A stretch of DNA of 64,000 nucleotides, from the NCBI GenBank assembly GCA_035492775.1, contig DATJIW010000078.1, positions 80,318 through 144,317 on the forward strand, in the 5' to 3' direction. This DNA comes from DATJFQ01 sp035492775 (GTDB taxonomy: Bacteria; Acidobacteriota; Vicinamibacteria; Vicinamibacterales; 2-12-FULL-66-21). This document shows, in pieces, positions 7,463 through 16,324 of the stretch. A program made the position numbers and the translations under genes. The notes beneath the pieces are model-generated. The model ran no database searches and had not been told where the DNA came from. It worked only from the letters and a program-made list of their open reading frames with translations. The first letter of the stretch is position 1; every line of letters starts with the position of its first letter.

Positions 7463-9588
7463 GGCTGCCGCTCGAGTGGCTCTACGAGTTCGTCGAGGTT
7501 CCGCGCGACCCGGATGCCGTCGCGCGCGCGCTCGGCCTGCGCGGGTTCGAAGTGGCTGCCGTCGAACACACGCCGCACGCGGTGATCGATTTCGAGATCA
7601 CCGCGAACCGCCCCGACTGCCTGTCGATCGTCGGCCTCGCCCGGGAGGCCGCGGCGGCGTTCGGACAGGCGCTGAAGGTGCCGGAGGCGCGGGCCTCCTC
7701 TCCAGACGCCGCCGGGACAGCCGCAGCGGTCGACGTGGAGATTCAGGACGCGCTCGCCTGCCCACGCTATTGCGCGCAGGTATTCGAGGTCCGCGCTGGA
7801 AGTCCGACTCCCGCGTGGATGCGCGAGCGGCTCGAGGCGGCCGGGGTCCGCGCCATCGATCCGATCGTCGACGTCACGAATTACGTCATGCTCGAAACGG
7901 GGCACCCGACGCACGCGTTCGATCTGGAGAGACTTCGCGGCCGCGCCCTGCGCATCCGGCCGGCGAGTGCCGGTGAACGGATCCGCACCCTCGACGGCGT
8001 CGACCGCGCGCTCGACGCCGACATGCTCGTGATCGCCGACGCCGAGCGGCCTCAGGCGATCGCTGGCGTCATGGGCGGCGCCGAATCGGAGATCGGGGGC
8101 ACGACACGGACGATGGTGCTGGAAAGCGCGTATTTTCAGCCGGCGTCGGTCCGGCGAACCAGCAAGCGTCTGGGTTTGAAAACGGAAGCCTCGTCACGGT
8201 TCGAGCGCGGCGCAGACATCAACGCAGCGCCGGCCGCGGTCGCGCGCGCGTCGGCGCTCTTCGAGCAGCTGGGGGTCGCGCAGGCTGCCGGGCCGCTGAT
8301 CGACCGCTACCCCGCCCCGCGCCAGCCAGTCACGCTGACGCTGCGCGGCCGCCGCATCGCGCACGTGCTCGGTATGCCGGTCGCGGACAGCTCGGTCTCG
8401 CCAATCCTCACGCCGCTCGGCTTCGCAGTCGCACCGGAACAAGAAGGGCGACCTGACGCCGAACGAGAACACGAACAGGAACCGGGAATCCGCACTGCCG
8501 AACCGCCGAACCGCCGCACTGCCGAACCACGCGCGACATCCTGGTCTGTGACCGTTCCGACCTTCCGCGTCGACGTGCAGCGCGAAATCGATCTCATCGA
8601 AGAGGTCGCCAGGCACGACGGCTATGCCAGCCTTCCTGCGACGTTCCCGGAACTGGCCGCCGCGCAGGCTCCGCCCGACGCGCGCACGCTGCTCGATCGG
8701 CGGCTGCGGCACGTGCTGACCGCGTGCGGCATGTCGGAAGCGATGACGTTCGCGTTCATCGAGCGCGCGGCCGCACTTCCGTTCCTGCGGGACGCAGAAC
8801 CTGCCGCCCTTGCGAATCCGTTGTCGGAGAAATACGCGGTGCTCCGCCCGTCGCTCGTCCCCGGTCTGATCGATGCGGCGGCCCACAACAGACGACGCGA
8901 GCGCAAGGATGTCCGGCTCTTCGAGACCGGGACCCGGTTCACTCCCTCCGGAGAAAACCGCGCCGTCGCGGGCATCTGGATGGGCGCGGCCGTGGCGGCG
9001 CACTGGGCCGAGAAGCCTCGACCCGTTGACTTCTACGACGTGAAGGGAATTGTAGAGGCGTTGCTCTCGGCGCTCGGGCTCGAAGCGCGGTTCGAGCCGC
9101 TGGCGCGAGGCTGCTTCGAGCAGGGATACAGCGCAGGGGTCGTGACGCCGGCAGGGACTGCGCTCGGCGAGATGGGTCAGCTCGCAGTCAGCGTACTCGA
9201 TGCGCGCGGACTGTCGGCCTCGGAGCCGGCCTTCGTGTTCGAACTCGACGTCGACGCTGCGGCAGCGGCGCAACGCTCCGGCGATTTGCGCGCCGAATCG
9301 CTGCCCCGCTTCCCCGCGATCGTGCGCGACCTCTCGATTCTCGTCGACAATGGCTTGCCTGCAGCCACGGTTCGTGGCACTATCCGAGCGGCGGCCCCGG
9401 AAACGCTGGTCGGGATGATCGAATTCGATCGGTATCGAGGCGCGGGCGTACCTGAAGGACGGATCAGCCTCTCGCTGCGTCTGACGTTCCGTTCGACCGA
9501 TCGGACGCTGACCGACGCCGAGGTCGACGCCGCCATGACCGGGATCGTCGAGGCGCTCGCGTCCGCACACGGCGCGGTTCGTCGCTGA
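7459..9588 (+). CDS. pheT: Phenylalanyl-tRNA synthetase beta subunit, short form
   Basis: A 709-residue PheRS beta subunit starting with GTG and coupled to pheS (4-base overlap). Recognisable parts are B3/B4 (ITANRPDCLSIVGLAREAAA, LETGHPTHAFD), B5 and the C-terminal ferredoxin-like anticodon-binding domain (LPRFPAIVRDLSILVD). It is shorter than the roughly 800 residues usual in bacteria because the EMAP/OB tRNA-binding insert that normally follows the first 40 residues is absent. Residues about 330-358 are an unusual charged, repetitive insertion containing TAEPPNRRTAEP, whose DNA matches an intergenic repeat (see findings). Function as PheRS beta is confident. Confidence 0.94.
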   Translation: MRLPLEWLYEFVEVPRDPDAVARALGLRGFEVAAVEHTPHAVIDFEITANRPDCLSIVGLAREAAAAFGQALKVPEARASSPDAAGTAAAVDVEIQDALACPRYCAQVFEVRAGSPTPAWMRERLEAAGVRAIDPIVDVTNYVMLETGHPTHAFDLERLRGRALRIRPASAGERIRTLDGVDRALDADMLVIADAERPQAIAGVMGGAESEIGGTTRTMVLESAYFQPASVRRTSKRLGLKTEASSRFERGADINAAPAAVARASALFEQLGVAQAAGPLIDRYPAPRQPVTLTLRGRRIAHVLGMPVADSSVSPILTPLGFAVAPEQEGRPDAEREHEQEPGIRTAEPPNRRTAEPRATSWSVTVPTFRVDVQREIDLIEEVARHDGYASLPATFPELAAAQAPPDARTLLDRRLRHVLTACGMSEAMTFAFIERAAALPFLRDAEPAALANPLSEKYAVLRPSLVPGLIDAAAHNRRRERKDVRLFETGTRFTPSGENRAVAGIWMGAAVAAHWAEKPRPVDFYDVKGIVEALLSALGLEARFEPLARGCFEQGYSAGVVTPAGTALGEMGQLAVSVLDARGLSASEPAFVFELDVDAAAAAQRSGDLRAESLPRFPAIVRDLSILVDNGLPAATVRGTIRAAAPETLVGMIEFDRYRGAGVPEGRISLSLRLTFRSTDRTLTDAEVDAAMTGIVEALASAHGAVRR
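8491..8530 (+). repeat. Intergenic-type GCCGAACCGCC repeat embedded in pheT
   Basis: CGCACTGCCGAACC occurs twice around a GCCGAACC core. The reverse complement of this block resembles 18099-18127, which lies outside any gene. In pheT it is translated in frame as a low-complexity TAEP-PNRR-TAEP stretch. Confidence 0.5.
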
Positions 9589-9664
9589 CAGCGGCTTCGG
9601 ATCGGAACGGCGGGCGCGGGGCGCAAACGGCGCTCCCCGATTTCAAAAAGGAATTTGTATCGTG

Positions 9665-9991
9665 ATGGCCAAAGCCGCGGTTGCGACGCGGTCGACGGAA
9701 CTCGACTCCATCGATCGTCTGGAAGAAAAAGTCAAGGCGCTCGTCGGGGTCCTCGAGCGAATGAAGACGGACACGGTCCGCCTGAACGACGAGAATACCC
9801 GGTTGAAGGCGGACATGTCGCGTGCAAACGAGGAGAACACGCGGATGCGTGCCGACCTCGAGACCGCACGGACACGCCTGGGCGACGTCGAAGGCAGCAA
9901 AGCCGAACTGACCGCGCTGCGCGACGAGCGGGAGCACATTCGCGCCCGCGTCGCCGACATGCTGAACCAGATCGAAGCGTTGAATCTGTAA
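9665..9991 (+). CDS. ZapB-like coiled-coil cell-division protein
   Basis: A 108-residue, almost wholly alpha-helical coiled-coil protein (ELDSIDRLEEKVKALVGVLE, then NDENTRLKAD and similar heptads). ZapB proteins of this size bridge ZapA-FtsZ at the divisome. It lies directly upstream of zapA, which supports the call, since coiled coils alone are not specific. The ATG at 9665 follows an overlapping GTG at 9662, and an AAAAAGGAA run upstream serves as ribosome binding site. The 77-base gap after pheT contains a G/C hairpin (CGGGGCGC/GCGCTCCCCG) that might end the synthetase transcript. Confidence 0.65.
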   Translation: MAKAAVATRSTELDSIDRLEEKVKALVGVLERMKTDTVRLNDENTRLKADMSRANEENTRMRADLETARTRLGDVEGSKAELTALRDEREHIRARVADMLNQIEALNL

Positions 9992-10033
9992 CAGGTCGGA
10001 GGCGAAGCCTCCATCTACGCAAACTACGCAAAG

Positions 10034-10378
10034 ATGGATCAAACGCGCGTGGTAACCGTGGAGATCAACGGCCAGCGGTATCCGATCCGCAGCCACCTCG
10101 ACGCGTCCTACATCGCGGAGCTGGCGGCTTTCGTGGACCAGAAGATGTCGCTGGCGCATCGCGAGTGCCCGCAGGGCGACTCGCTGAAAGTCGCGGTCCT
10201 GGCCGCGCTCAATATCGCCGACGAGTGCTTCCGGGCGCGCGACGAGGATGCCGCGAGGCGGCGCGACATCAGCGCGCGCACCGAGGAGCTCGAGCGCATG
10301 CTCGATCTGGCACTCGGCGCCGAGCCTGCCGCCGACGTCGAACCGACGCCGCTGGTTCGATCGGTCGGCTCTCTCTGA
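10034..10378 (+). CDS. zapA: Cell division protein ZapA
   Basis: A 114-residue ZapA, which cross-links FtsZ protofilaments at the Z ring. The N-terminal VVTVEINGQRYPIRSHLDAS matches the family globular domain, followed by the dimerisation helix (KVAVLAALNIADECFRARDE) and a variable tail. It follows the ZapB-like gene by 42 bases. 6S RNA lies directly downstream, the same zapA-ssrS order known in many proteobacteria, which supports both calls. Confidence 0.9.
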   Translation: MDQTRVVTVEINGQRYPIRSHLDASYIAELAAFVDQKMSLAHRECPQGDSLKVAVLAALNIADECFRARDEDAARRRDISARTEELERMLDLALGAEPAADVEPTPLVRSVGSL

Positions 10379-10390
10379 AAATCTGCGATA

Positions 10391-10452
10391 ATTACGAACA
10401 ACAGAGTTCCAGCGACTCGACATTCGGCAGCTGGAACTCGCAGGTTCGTAGT
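10391..10452 (+). repeat. Two-layer inverted repeat between zapA and 6S RNA
   Basis: ATTACGAAC (10391-10399) pairs with GTTCGTAGT (10444-10452), with one mismatch. Inside, GAGTTCCAGC (10404-10413) pairs perfectly with GCTGGAACTC (10430-10439). The whole forms a long hairpin. It could terminate zapA or regulate the 6S promoter, or be another dispersed element. Confidence 0.6.
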
Positions 10453-10461
10453 TTCGCCGAG

Positions 10462-10642
10462 ATCCCTGCTTTGCGCGTGATGGATCGGAGGCTCGGTTTG
10501 AGCCAATGTTCCATCCAAGCGAATCGCGACGCTGCGCCGTGTGCATGCCTCTGTTCCGAGGAAGCCTGACGCGTGGCTTGACCAGCGGTTCCACCTGCTT
10601 AGTGCAGGTTCAAACGACCTCCCCACACGGCAAAGCGGGGGC
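10462..10642 (+). ncRNA. ssrS: 6S RNA
   Basis: A roughly 180-base RNA between zapA and rny. The terminal stem CCCTGCTTTGC (10464-10474) pairs with GCAAAGCGGGG near 10630-10640. The 3' half contains GTGCATGCCTCTGTTCCGAGGAAGCCT, which closely parallels the E. coli 6S segment around GAGCATGCTCGGTCCG...GAAGCCT, and a CCTGCTTAGTGCAGG hairpin follows. 6S RNA mimics an open promoter bubble and binds sigma70-RNA polymerase in stationary phase. Position after zapA fits the classical locus. Ends are approximate. Confidence 0.82.
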
Positions 10643-10806
10643 TTTCCGCGGCGTCGCCGCGAGGTGACGGGTACTTGGTACCTCGAATGGGTGCCGGGTA
10701 TGAGGCGCCGCACCAACCCGCCCGGCCCCCATTCAAGGCACGAAAGCCCCCGGCATTCGGCGCGAAGCGCGGAGACCACCAAGATCTAGTACGCTTGCGC
10801 GTGACG

Positions 10807-12381
10807 ATGGGTCCGGAAGCCGCTTCCGTGGTGTCGGCCGCTGTCGCAGCGGCGATCGGCTTCGGTGCTGCCGCTGTGTGGTTTGCGAGCAGGCGGCGCG
10901 CCGCCGAGGCGCTGGTGAGCAGCGCCAAACAGGCCGCCGCCACCGAACGCCAGCAGGGGCAGCGGGAGGCGGAGACGGCAAGAAAAGAAGCGCTCATCGA
11001 GGCACGTGAAGAGGCCCACCGCCTGATCTCCGACGCCGAACGGCAGGCGCACGCGCGGCGCGACGAGATGCTCGGACTCGAGCAGTCGCTGGCCGATCGG
11101 ACGCGGGCGCTCGCCGACCGTCTCGCGGCGACCGAAGCCGTCGAACGCGACGTGACGGCCCGCGAAGCGTTGGCTTCCAGGCTTCGCGCGCAGGCGGAGG
11201 CGGCGCTCGCGCGCGCGGACCAGCTGGTCGCCGAACGCCACCGTGAACTGCAGCGCGTGTCCGGCCTTGGCGCAGACGAGGCGCGAGAGCTGCTCATGAG
11301 GCAGATCGAAGGCGACGCGCGCCGCGACGCAGCCAACCTGGTGAAACGCCTGGAGGCGGATGCACGTGAGACGGCCGCCCAGCGAGCCCGGCAGATCATC
11401 ACGGACGCGATCCAGCGGAGCGCCGCCGAACACGCGATTGAGACGACCGTCTCCGTCGTCGACCTGCCGAGCGACGACATGAAGGGCCGGATCATCGGCC
11501 GCGAGGGGAGGAACATCCGCGCGCTCGAAACGGCCACCGGCGTCGAGCTCATCATCGACGACACGCCGGGCGCGATCATTCTGTCGTCCTTCGATCCGCT
11601 CCGTCGCGAAATCGCACGCCAGGCCATCGAACGGCTCATCGCCGACGGTCGGATCCATCCCGCGCGCATCGAGGAAGTCGTCGAAAAGGTCAAAGCCGAG
11701 GTCGAGCAGACCGTCCAGCGTGATGGCGAGGCCGCCGCCTTCGAGCTGGGCCTCTACGATCTGCATCCGGAAGTGCTGGCACTCATGGGACGCCTCAAGT
11801 TCCGTACGAGCTACGGACAGAACGTGCTGAACCATTCCCGCGAGGTCGCACTGCTCGCCGGAATCATGGCGAACGAGATCGGGCTCGACGCGCACGTCGC
11901 CACCCGGGCCGCGTTCCTTCACGACATCGGCAAAGCCATCGACCGCGATCTGCAGGGCACCCACCTGGAGCTCGGTCTCGAGTTCCTGCGGAAGCACGGC
12001 GAATCGGAGCCGGTCCTGCAGGCCGTCGCCGCCCATCACATGGATATAGACTGGCCGTCGCTCGAGGCAATGATCGTGCAGGCCGCTGACGCGATCTCCG
12101 CGGCGCGGCCCGGTGCCCGCCGCGAGATCCTCGAGTCATACGTCAAGCGGCTCGAAAAACTGGAAAGCATCGCGGAATCGTTCCAGGGCGTCTCCCGGGC
12201 GTTCGCCCTCCAGGCCGGACGCGAAATCCGCATCGTCGTCGAGAGCGAGCGCGTGTCGGACGAGGAAGCCGTCTGGCTGTCGAAGGACATCGCGCGCCGA
12301 ATCGAGAACGAACTGGAATACCCGGGACAGATCAAGGTGACCGTTATTCGTGAGACACGCGCCGTTGAATACGCGCGCTGA
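10807..12381 (+). CDS. rny: Ribonuclease Y
   Basis: A 524-residue membrane-anchored endoribonuclease that initiates mRNA decay. Order: N-terminal transmembrane segment (about 3-24), long coiled coil rich in Ala/Arg/Glu (about 25-195), KH domain (GRIIGREGRNIRALETATGV), then the HD domain with the catalytic FLHDIGKA and AAHHMDIDWPS. Length is normal. I chose ATG 10807 (MGPEAASV); a GTG two codons earlier also fits. Its 3' end overlaps thiL by 32 bases. The 165 bases between 6S RNA and this start hold only GC-rich sequence with a GGGTACTTGGTACC palindrome. Confidence 0.95.
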   Translation: MGPEAASVVSAAVAAAIGFGAAAVWFASRRRAAEALVSSAKQAAATERQQGQREAETARKEALIEAREEAHRLISDAERQAHARRDEMLGLEQSLADRTRALADRLAATEAVERDVTAREALASRLRAQAEAALARADQLVAERHRELQRVSGLGADEARELLMRQIEGDARRDAANLVKRLEADARETAAQRARQIITDAIQRSAAEHAIETTVSVVDLPSDDMKGRIIGREGRNIRALETATGVELIIDDTPGAIILSSFDPLRREIARQAIERLIADGRIHPARIEEVVEKVKAEVEQTVQRDGEAAAFELGLYDLHPEVLALMGRLKFRTSYGQNVLNHSREVALLAGIMANEIGLDAHVATRAAFLHDIGKAIDRDLQGTHLELGLEFLRKHGESEPVLQAVAAHHMDIDWPSLEAMIVQAADAISAARPGARREILESYVKRLEKLESIAESFQGVSRAFALQAGREIRIVVESERVSDEEAVWLSKDIARRIENELEYPGQIKVTVIRETRAVEYAR

Positions 12382-13399
12382 TGCCGCCGCCGTCCCTGGC
12401 GGAACCGTTGCCGACCTGGGCGAGCGGGATCTCATCGCCAGGATCCAAGAGCGCCTGCCGCCGGCCTCACGCGCTCTACTCGTCGGTATCGGCGACGATG
12501 CGGCCGTGCTCGAACCGCCGCGCGGGAGACTGGAAGTCCTGACAACCGACGGGCTCGTCGAGGGCATCCATTTCGATCGCCGTTTCAGCACGCCGTTCGA
12601 CATCGGTTGGAAGGCGCTCGCAGTGAACCTGTCCGACATTGCCGCGATGGGCGCGGCACCGGCAGCGGCGCTCCTTTCACTGGCACTCCCGGAATCCATG
12701 GGGATTGACGCGCTTGACGGGTTGATCGACGGCTTTCTGAGCTTGGCCGGCGAATCCAGGGTCGGGCTCGCGGGCGGTAACGTGACGCGCTCACCGGGAC
12801 CGCTCGTGGTGGACGTCACGGTAACGGGATCGGTCCGCCGGCGGGACGTGCTCCGGCGGAACGGCGCGAGACCCGGCGACGGGGTTTTCGTCACGGGGTC
12901 GATCGGTGCCGCGCGGGCCGGGCTGGAATTCCTGATGGCAGGCGGCAGTGAAATTTCGCTCGACGGAATGGATGCCTGCATCGAGCGCTACTGCCGCCCC
13001 GCTCCGCGTTACCGCATCGGCGCGCTCCTCGGCCGCGTGCGCGCCGCCACCGCGTGCATGGATTTGAGCGACGGCCTGGCAGATGCGGCCCGGCAGGTCG
13101 CGGAGGCGAGCGGCGTCGGGATTCGACTGACAGCCGACGCCCTGCCCGTGTCCGAAGCGTGCCGCCGCTGGTTCGACGAGCGCGGCGGTGACGCCATCGC
13201 GGCGGCTGCGGCCGGAGGAGACGATTACGAACTGCTGTTCACGGTTCCGAGGAAGCGGACCGGCCGGCTGCGACACGTCGTCCAGCAGGCGCGAAACGTA
13301 CCCATCACGCGCATCGGCGAAATCACGGCGGAGAAAGGGGCCGAGCTGATTCGCAACGGCAGCAGGGAACCGCTGCCCGCCGGGTTCGTCCATTTTTGA
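12350..13399 (+). CDS. thiL: Thiamine-monophosphate kinase
   Basis: A 349-residue ThiL, which phosphorylates thiamine phosphate to the cofactor thiamine diphosphate. Signatures: GIGDDAAVL near the N terminus, TTDGLVEGIHFD, WKALAVNLSDIAAMGA (ATP/Mg site), GLAGGNVTRSPG, MDLSDGLADA and GGDDYELLFTV. The GTG start lies inside the end of rny, implying coupled translation. No ThiL partner genes for thiamine synthesis are nearby, and no TPP riboswitch is visible, so regulation probably follows the rny transcript. Confidence 0.95.
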   Translation: MRHAPLNTRADAAAVPGGTVADLGERDLIARIQERLPPASRALLVGIGDDAAVLEPPRGRLEVLTTDGLVEGIHFDRRFSTPFDIGWKALAVNLSDIAAMGAAPAAALLSLALPESMGIDALDGLIDGFLSLAGESRVGLAGGNVTRSPGPLVVDVTVTGSVRRRDVLRRNGARPGDGVFVTGSIGAARAGLEFLMAGGSEISLDGMDACIERYCRPAPRYRIGALLGRVRAATACMDLSDGLADAARQVAEASGVGIRLTADALPVSEACRRWFDERGGDAIAAAAAGGDDYELLFTVPRKRTGRLRHVVQQARNVPITRIGEITAEKGAELIRNGSREPLPAGFVHF

Positions 13400-13404
13400 G
13401 CCGC

Positions 13405-13899
13405 ATGTCGTCGCCAAGAGTCCGCCGCTGGCTCAATCAGCTCCTGCACACGCACGACACGCCGCAGCGAACCGCGGCGGCCTACGCGCTGGGTGTGTTC
13501 TTCGGGTTCTCTCCCCTGCTCGGCCTGCATACCCTGCTGGGGATCACCCTCGCGTTTGCGCTGAACCTCAATCGCGTCGCGGTCCTCCTCGGCATCTACT
13601 CCAATCTTCCGTGGATTCTGCCGGCGTACTACACGCTGGCGACGATGCTCGGCGCGGCCCTGCTCCGCGCACGAATTCCGCCAGGGCTACTGCAGAATCT
13701 GACAGGCGCGTTCCGCGATGCGTCCTGGGCGGACTTCCGGCACCTCGCCCACGTGCTCAAACCGCTGCTCTGGTCATACGTGCTGGGCTCCGCGATAGGG
13801 GCTGGAATCCTTGCGTTCGTCGGGTACCGCGTGGCGCTCGCCACGATCGTCGCCCATCGCCGGCACCTCGCACGCCTGCAAGACCCTAAAAATCAATAA
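13405..13899 (+). CDS. DUF2062 membrane protein
   Basis: A 164-residue protein with the DUF2062 pattern: a short basic N terminus (RRWLNQLLHTHDTPQRTAAA), the ALGVFFGFSPLLGLHTLLGI segment, then NRVAVLLGIYSNLPWILPAYY and a final transmembrane stretch. Three or four membrane helices are visible. The family is uncharacterised but often found near cell-envelope or glycan genes. It begins 5 bases after thiL (a TTG overlapping the thiL stop is an alternative start) and ends the transcription run that began around rny. Confidence 0.85.
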   Translation: MSSPRVRRWLNQLLHTHDTPQRTAAAYALGVFFGFSPLLGLHTLLGITLAFALNLNRVAVLLGIYSNLPWILPAYYTLATMLGAALLRARIPPGLLQNLTGAFRDASWADFRHLAHVLKPLLWSYVLGSAIGAGILAFVGYRVALATIVAHRRHLARLQDPKNQ

Positions 13900-13931
13900 G
13901 TTACATAATTGCACCCCATCCATTTGGGGCT

Positions 13932-13960
13932 TTGACTGACCCCTCGCCGGCCGGTATAGT
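13932..13960 (+). promoter_or_regulatory. Sigma70-type promoter for the 3D-domain gene
   Basis: TTGACT (13932-13937), 17-base spacer, TATAGT (13955-13960). Start of transcription is expected near 13967, about 30 bases before the ATG. A short CCCCA/TGGGG hairpin just upstream (13913-13928) may end the preceding transcript. Confidence 0.7.
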
Positions 13961-13996
13961 TGGGGGACGGTACCCGCGGGGACCGGTTCCACGGCG

Positions 13997-14485
13997 ATGT
14001 TGATTTCACGATCTCTCGGCCGGAAACTGGTCGTCACGGCGACGGCCGCGGCGTCGTTCGTGTTCCTGCACGAGGCGACAGTGATCGACTCGATCATCGC
14101 GCCGCCCGCCCTTCAGGCAAGCGTCGGTGCGATCGACTCCCCCGCGCCGGGTTCCAGACTTCCCTTTACGGCCACCGCCTATTGCAAGGGGACCACGACC
14201 GCCTCCGGCGTCAACGTCAGAACGGGCATCGCGGCGGCGGATCCGGACCTGCTTCCGGTCGGCTCGGTGGTGCAGGTCGATCGCCTGGGCGACCGGTACA
14301 ACGGCATCTACACGATCATGGACACCGGCCCTTCCGTTCAAGGGCGGCACATCGACATCTACATGTGGAATTGCAACGAAGCGCTTGCGCTCGGCCGCCG
14401 CGACGCATCGCTGACGGTTCTGAGGCTCGGGTGGAACCCGCGAGCCACCACGCCGAACCTGCTGCATCGGCTGTTCAGCCGATAA
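13997..14485 (+). CDS. Secreted 3D (Asp-Asp-Asp) domain protein
   Basis: A 162-residue exported protein with an N-terminal hydrophobic segment (about 9-30) and a 3D domain: FTATAYCKGTTTASG, GIAAADPDLLPVGS, YTIMDTGPSVQGRHIDIYM. The spaced aspartates and the double-psi beta-barrel pattern are those of MltA-like and Rpf2/YuiC-type cell-wall lytic transglycosylases, so a role in peptidoglycan turnover is likely. The substrate is not shown by sequence. It has its own promoter and is convergent with the ABC exporter pair. Confidence 0.8.
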   Translation: MLISRSLGRKLVVTATAAASFVFLHEATVIDSIIAPPALQASVGAIDSPAPGSRLPFTATAYCKGTTTASGVNVRTGIAAADPDLLPVGSVVQVDRLGDRYNGIYTIMDTGPSVQGRHIDIYMWNCNEALALGRRDASLTVLRLGWNPRATTPNLLHRLFSR

Positions 14486-14491
14486 CCGCCG

Positions 14492-16324
14492 TCAATTGTC
14501 GGCGGCGACGGCCGCCGGCCGCTCCTGATCCCGGTATTGGAGCTGATACAGCTTGAAATAGATCCCGCGCTGCGCAAGCAGTTCCTGGTGCGTCCCCGCC
14601 TCCCGCAGCTGCCCCTTGTGCAGAACGAGGATGTTATCCATGTCCTGAATCGTCGAGAGGCGGTGGGCGACGGCGATCGTCGTCCGTTCGGCCATCAGCA
14701 CCTTGAGCGCGTCGCGGATCAGGAGTTCGGTCTCGGTGTCGACGCTCGAGGTCGCCTCGTCGAGGATCAGAATCCGCGGATCGAACGCAAGCGCCCGGGC
14801 AAACGACAGCAGCTGCTTCTGGCCGACCGACAGCGTGGCGCCGCGCTCGGCAACGGCCGCGCCGTACCCGCCGGGAAGCCTGCGGATGAATCCGTCCGCG
14901 TGAACGGCAGCCGCCGCGTGCGCGACGGCCTCGTCGGGGATCGCACCGTTGCCGAGGCGGATGTTGTCCGCGATCGTCCCGGTGAACAGCTGCACGTCCT
15001 GGAGCACGAGGCTGAACAGCCCCCGCAGCTCGGGCAGCGGCATCTCGCGAATGTCCACGCCGTCGATCGTGATGCGGCCGCGGCTCACGTCATAGAACCG
15101 CAGGAGCAGGTTGATGATCGTCGACTTCCCCGCCCCGGTGGCGCCGACGATGCCGACGCGCTCGCCGGGACGTACTTCGAACGAGACGTCGCGCAGCACG
15201 TAGTCGGGCTCCCCCGCATCCGTGGCGTTGTACGCGAACCACACGTGATCGAAGACGATGTGCCCGACCGCGTCCGTCTTCGGCCTGCGGCGCTCCGGAG
15301 CTGCCGTCGCATGAGCTGAGACGGGACTGACGATGCTGACCGGTTCGTCGAGCAGCTTGAAAATACGCTCCGACGACGCCATCGCGGCCTGCAGGATGTT
15401 GAACTTATCGGACATGTCGGAGATCGGACGGAAGAACCGCTGGGAATACAGCAGAAACGCGACGAGCGAGCCGAGCGTCAGCGCCCCCTGGAGGACCCAG
15501 CGTCCGCCGTACCAGATCGTGAGCGCCGCCGCGAGCGCGCCCACGATGTCGATCGCGGGATAGAAGACGGCGTAGTAGAAGATCGACTGGATGTTGGCCT
15601 CGCGGTGGTCGCGGTTGATGGCGTCGAACTGCCGGAACGCCCGCGCCTCGCGTCGGAACAGCTGCACGGTCGCCATGCCGGTGATGTGTTCCTGGAGGTA
15701 CGCGTTGATCCTCGCGATGAGCCGCCGCACCGTCCGGTACGATTCCCTGACGTTCCGCCGGAACCACTGGGTCGCGATGACGATGAGCGGCAGCACGGCG
15801 AACGTGACGAGCGCGAGCTTCCAGTTCATCGAGAGCAGGACGATCATGATGCCGAGCAGCGTGAACACGTCGCCGAAAACGGAGACGACACCCGACGTGA
15901 ACATGTCGTTGATCACGTCGACGTCGGTCGTCACGCGCGTCATCAGGCGGCCGACGGGATTCCTGTCGTAGAAGCGCAGGTCGATGCGCTGCAGGTGGGC
16001 GTAGATCTCCGCGCGCATGTCGAACATGATCCGCTGACCGGTCATCTGCAGCAGCCAGGTCTGCGTGTATTCCAGGCAGAACGAACCGATCAGGATGAAC
16101 AGATACGCGAGCGCGATGCGGTTCACGCCGGCGAGATCGCGCGCCGGGATATAGCGGTCGATCGCCACCTTCATCAGGTAGGGCTGCGCGAGCTGCAGGA
16201 CGGAGGCGGCGATGATGGCCGCCAGCGCCAGCCCTGCCTGCGGCCGGTAGGGACGCAGGTAGTGCAGCAGCCGCCGCATCAATCGCGCGTCGTACGCCTT
16301 CCCGAGAACGTCGTCGTCCTGCAT
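14492..16324 (-). CDS. ABC exporter half-transporter, subunit with canonical ATPase site
   Basis: A 610-residue type IV ABC exporter half: six transmembrane helices (about 20-310), then a nucleotide-binding domain (about 365-600). The NBD has Walker A GATGAGKST, signature LSVGQKQ, Walker B ILILDEATSSVD with the catalytic Glu, and H-loop AVAHRLST. Its start overlaps the stop of the upstream half-transporter by one base (TGATG), so they are translationally coupled and probably form a heterodimer. Substrates of such MsbA/BmrCD/TM287-288-like pumps include lipids and drugs; nothing here fixes which. The second-last linker before the NBD is long and proline/alanine rich. Confidence 0.9.
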   Translation of the reverse strand: MQDDDVLGKAYDARLMRRLLHYLRPYRPQAGLALAAIIAASVLQLAQPYLMKVAIDRYIPARDLAGVNRIALAYLFILIGSFCLEYTQTWLLQMTGQRIMFDMRAEIYAHLQRIDLRFYDRNPVGRLMTRVTTDVDVINDMFTSGVVSVFGDVFTLLGIMIVLLSMNWKLALVTFAVLPLIVIATQWFRRNVRESYRTVRRLIARINAYLQEHITGMATVQLFRREARAFRQFDAINRDHREANIQSIFYYAVFYPAIDIVGALAAALTIWYGGRWVLQGALTLGSLVAFLLYSQRFFRPISDMSDKFNILQAAMASSERIFKLLDEPVSIVSPVSAHATAAPERRRPKTDAVGHIVFDHVWFAYNATDAGEPDYVLRDVSFEVRPGERVGIVGATGAGKSTIINLLLRFYDVSRGRITIDGVDIREMPLPELRGLFSLVLQDVQLFTGTIADNIRLGNGAIPDEAVAHAAAAVHADGFIRRLPGGYGAAVAERGATLSVGQKQLLSFARALAFDPRILILDEATSSVDTETELLIRDALKVLMAERTTIAVAHRLSTIQDMDNILVLHKGQLREAGTHQELLAQRGIYFKLYQLQYRDQERPAAVAADN

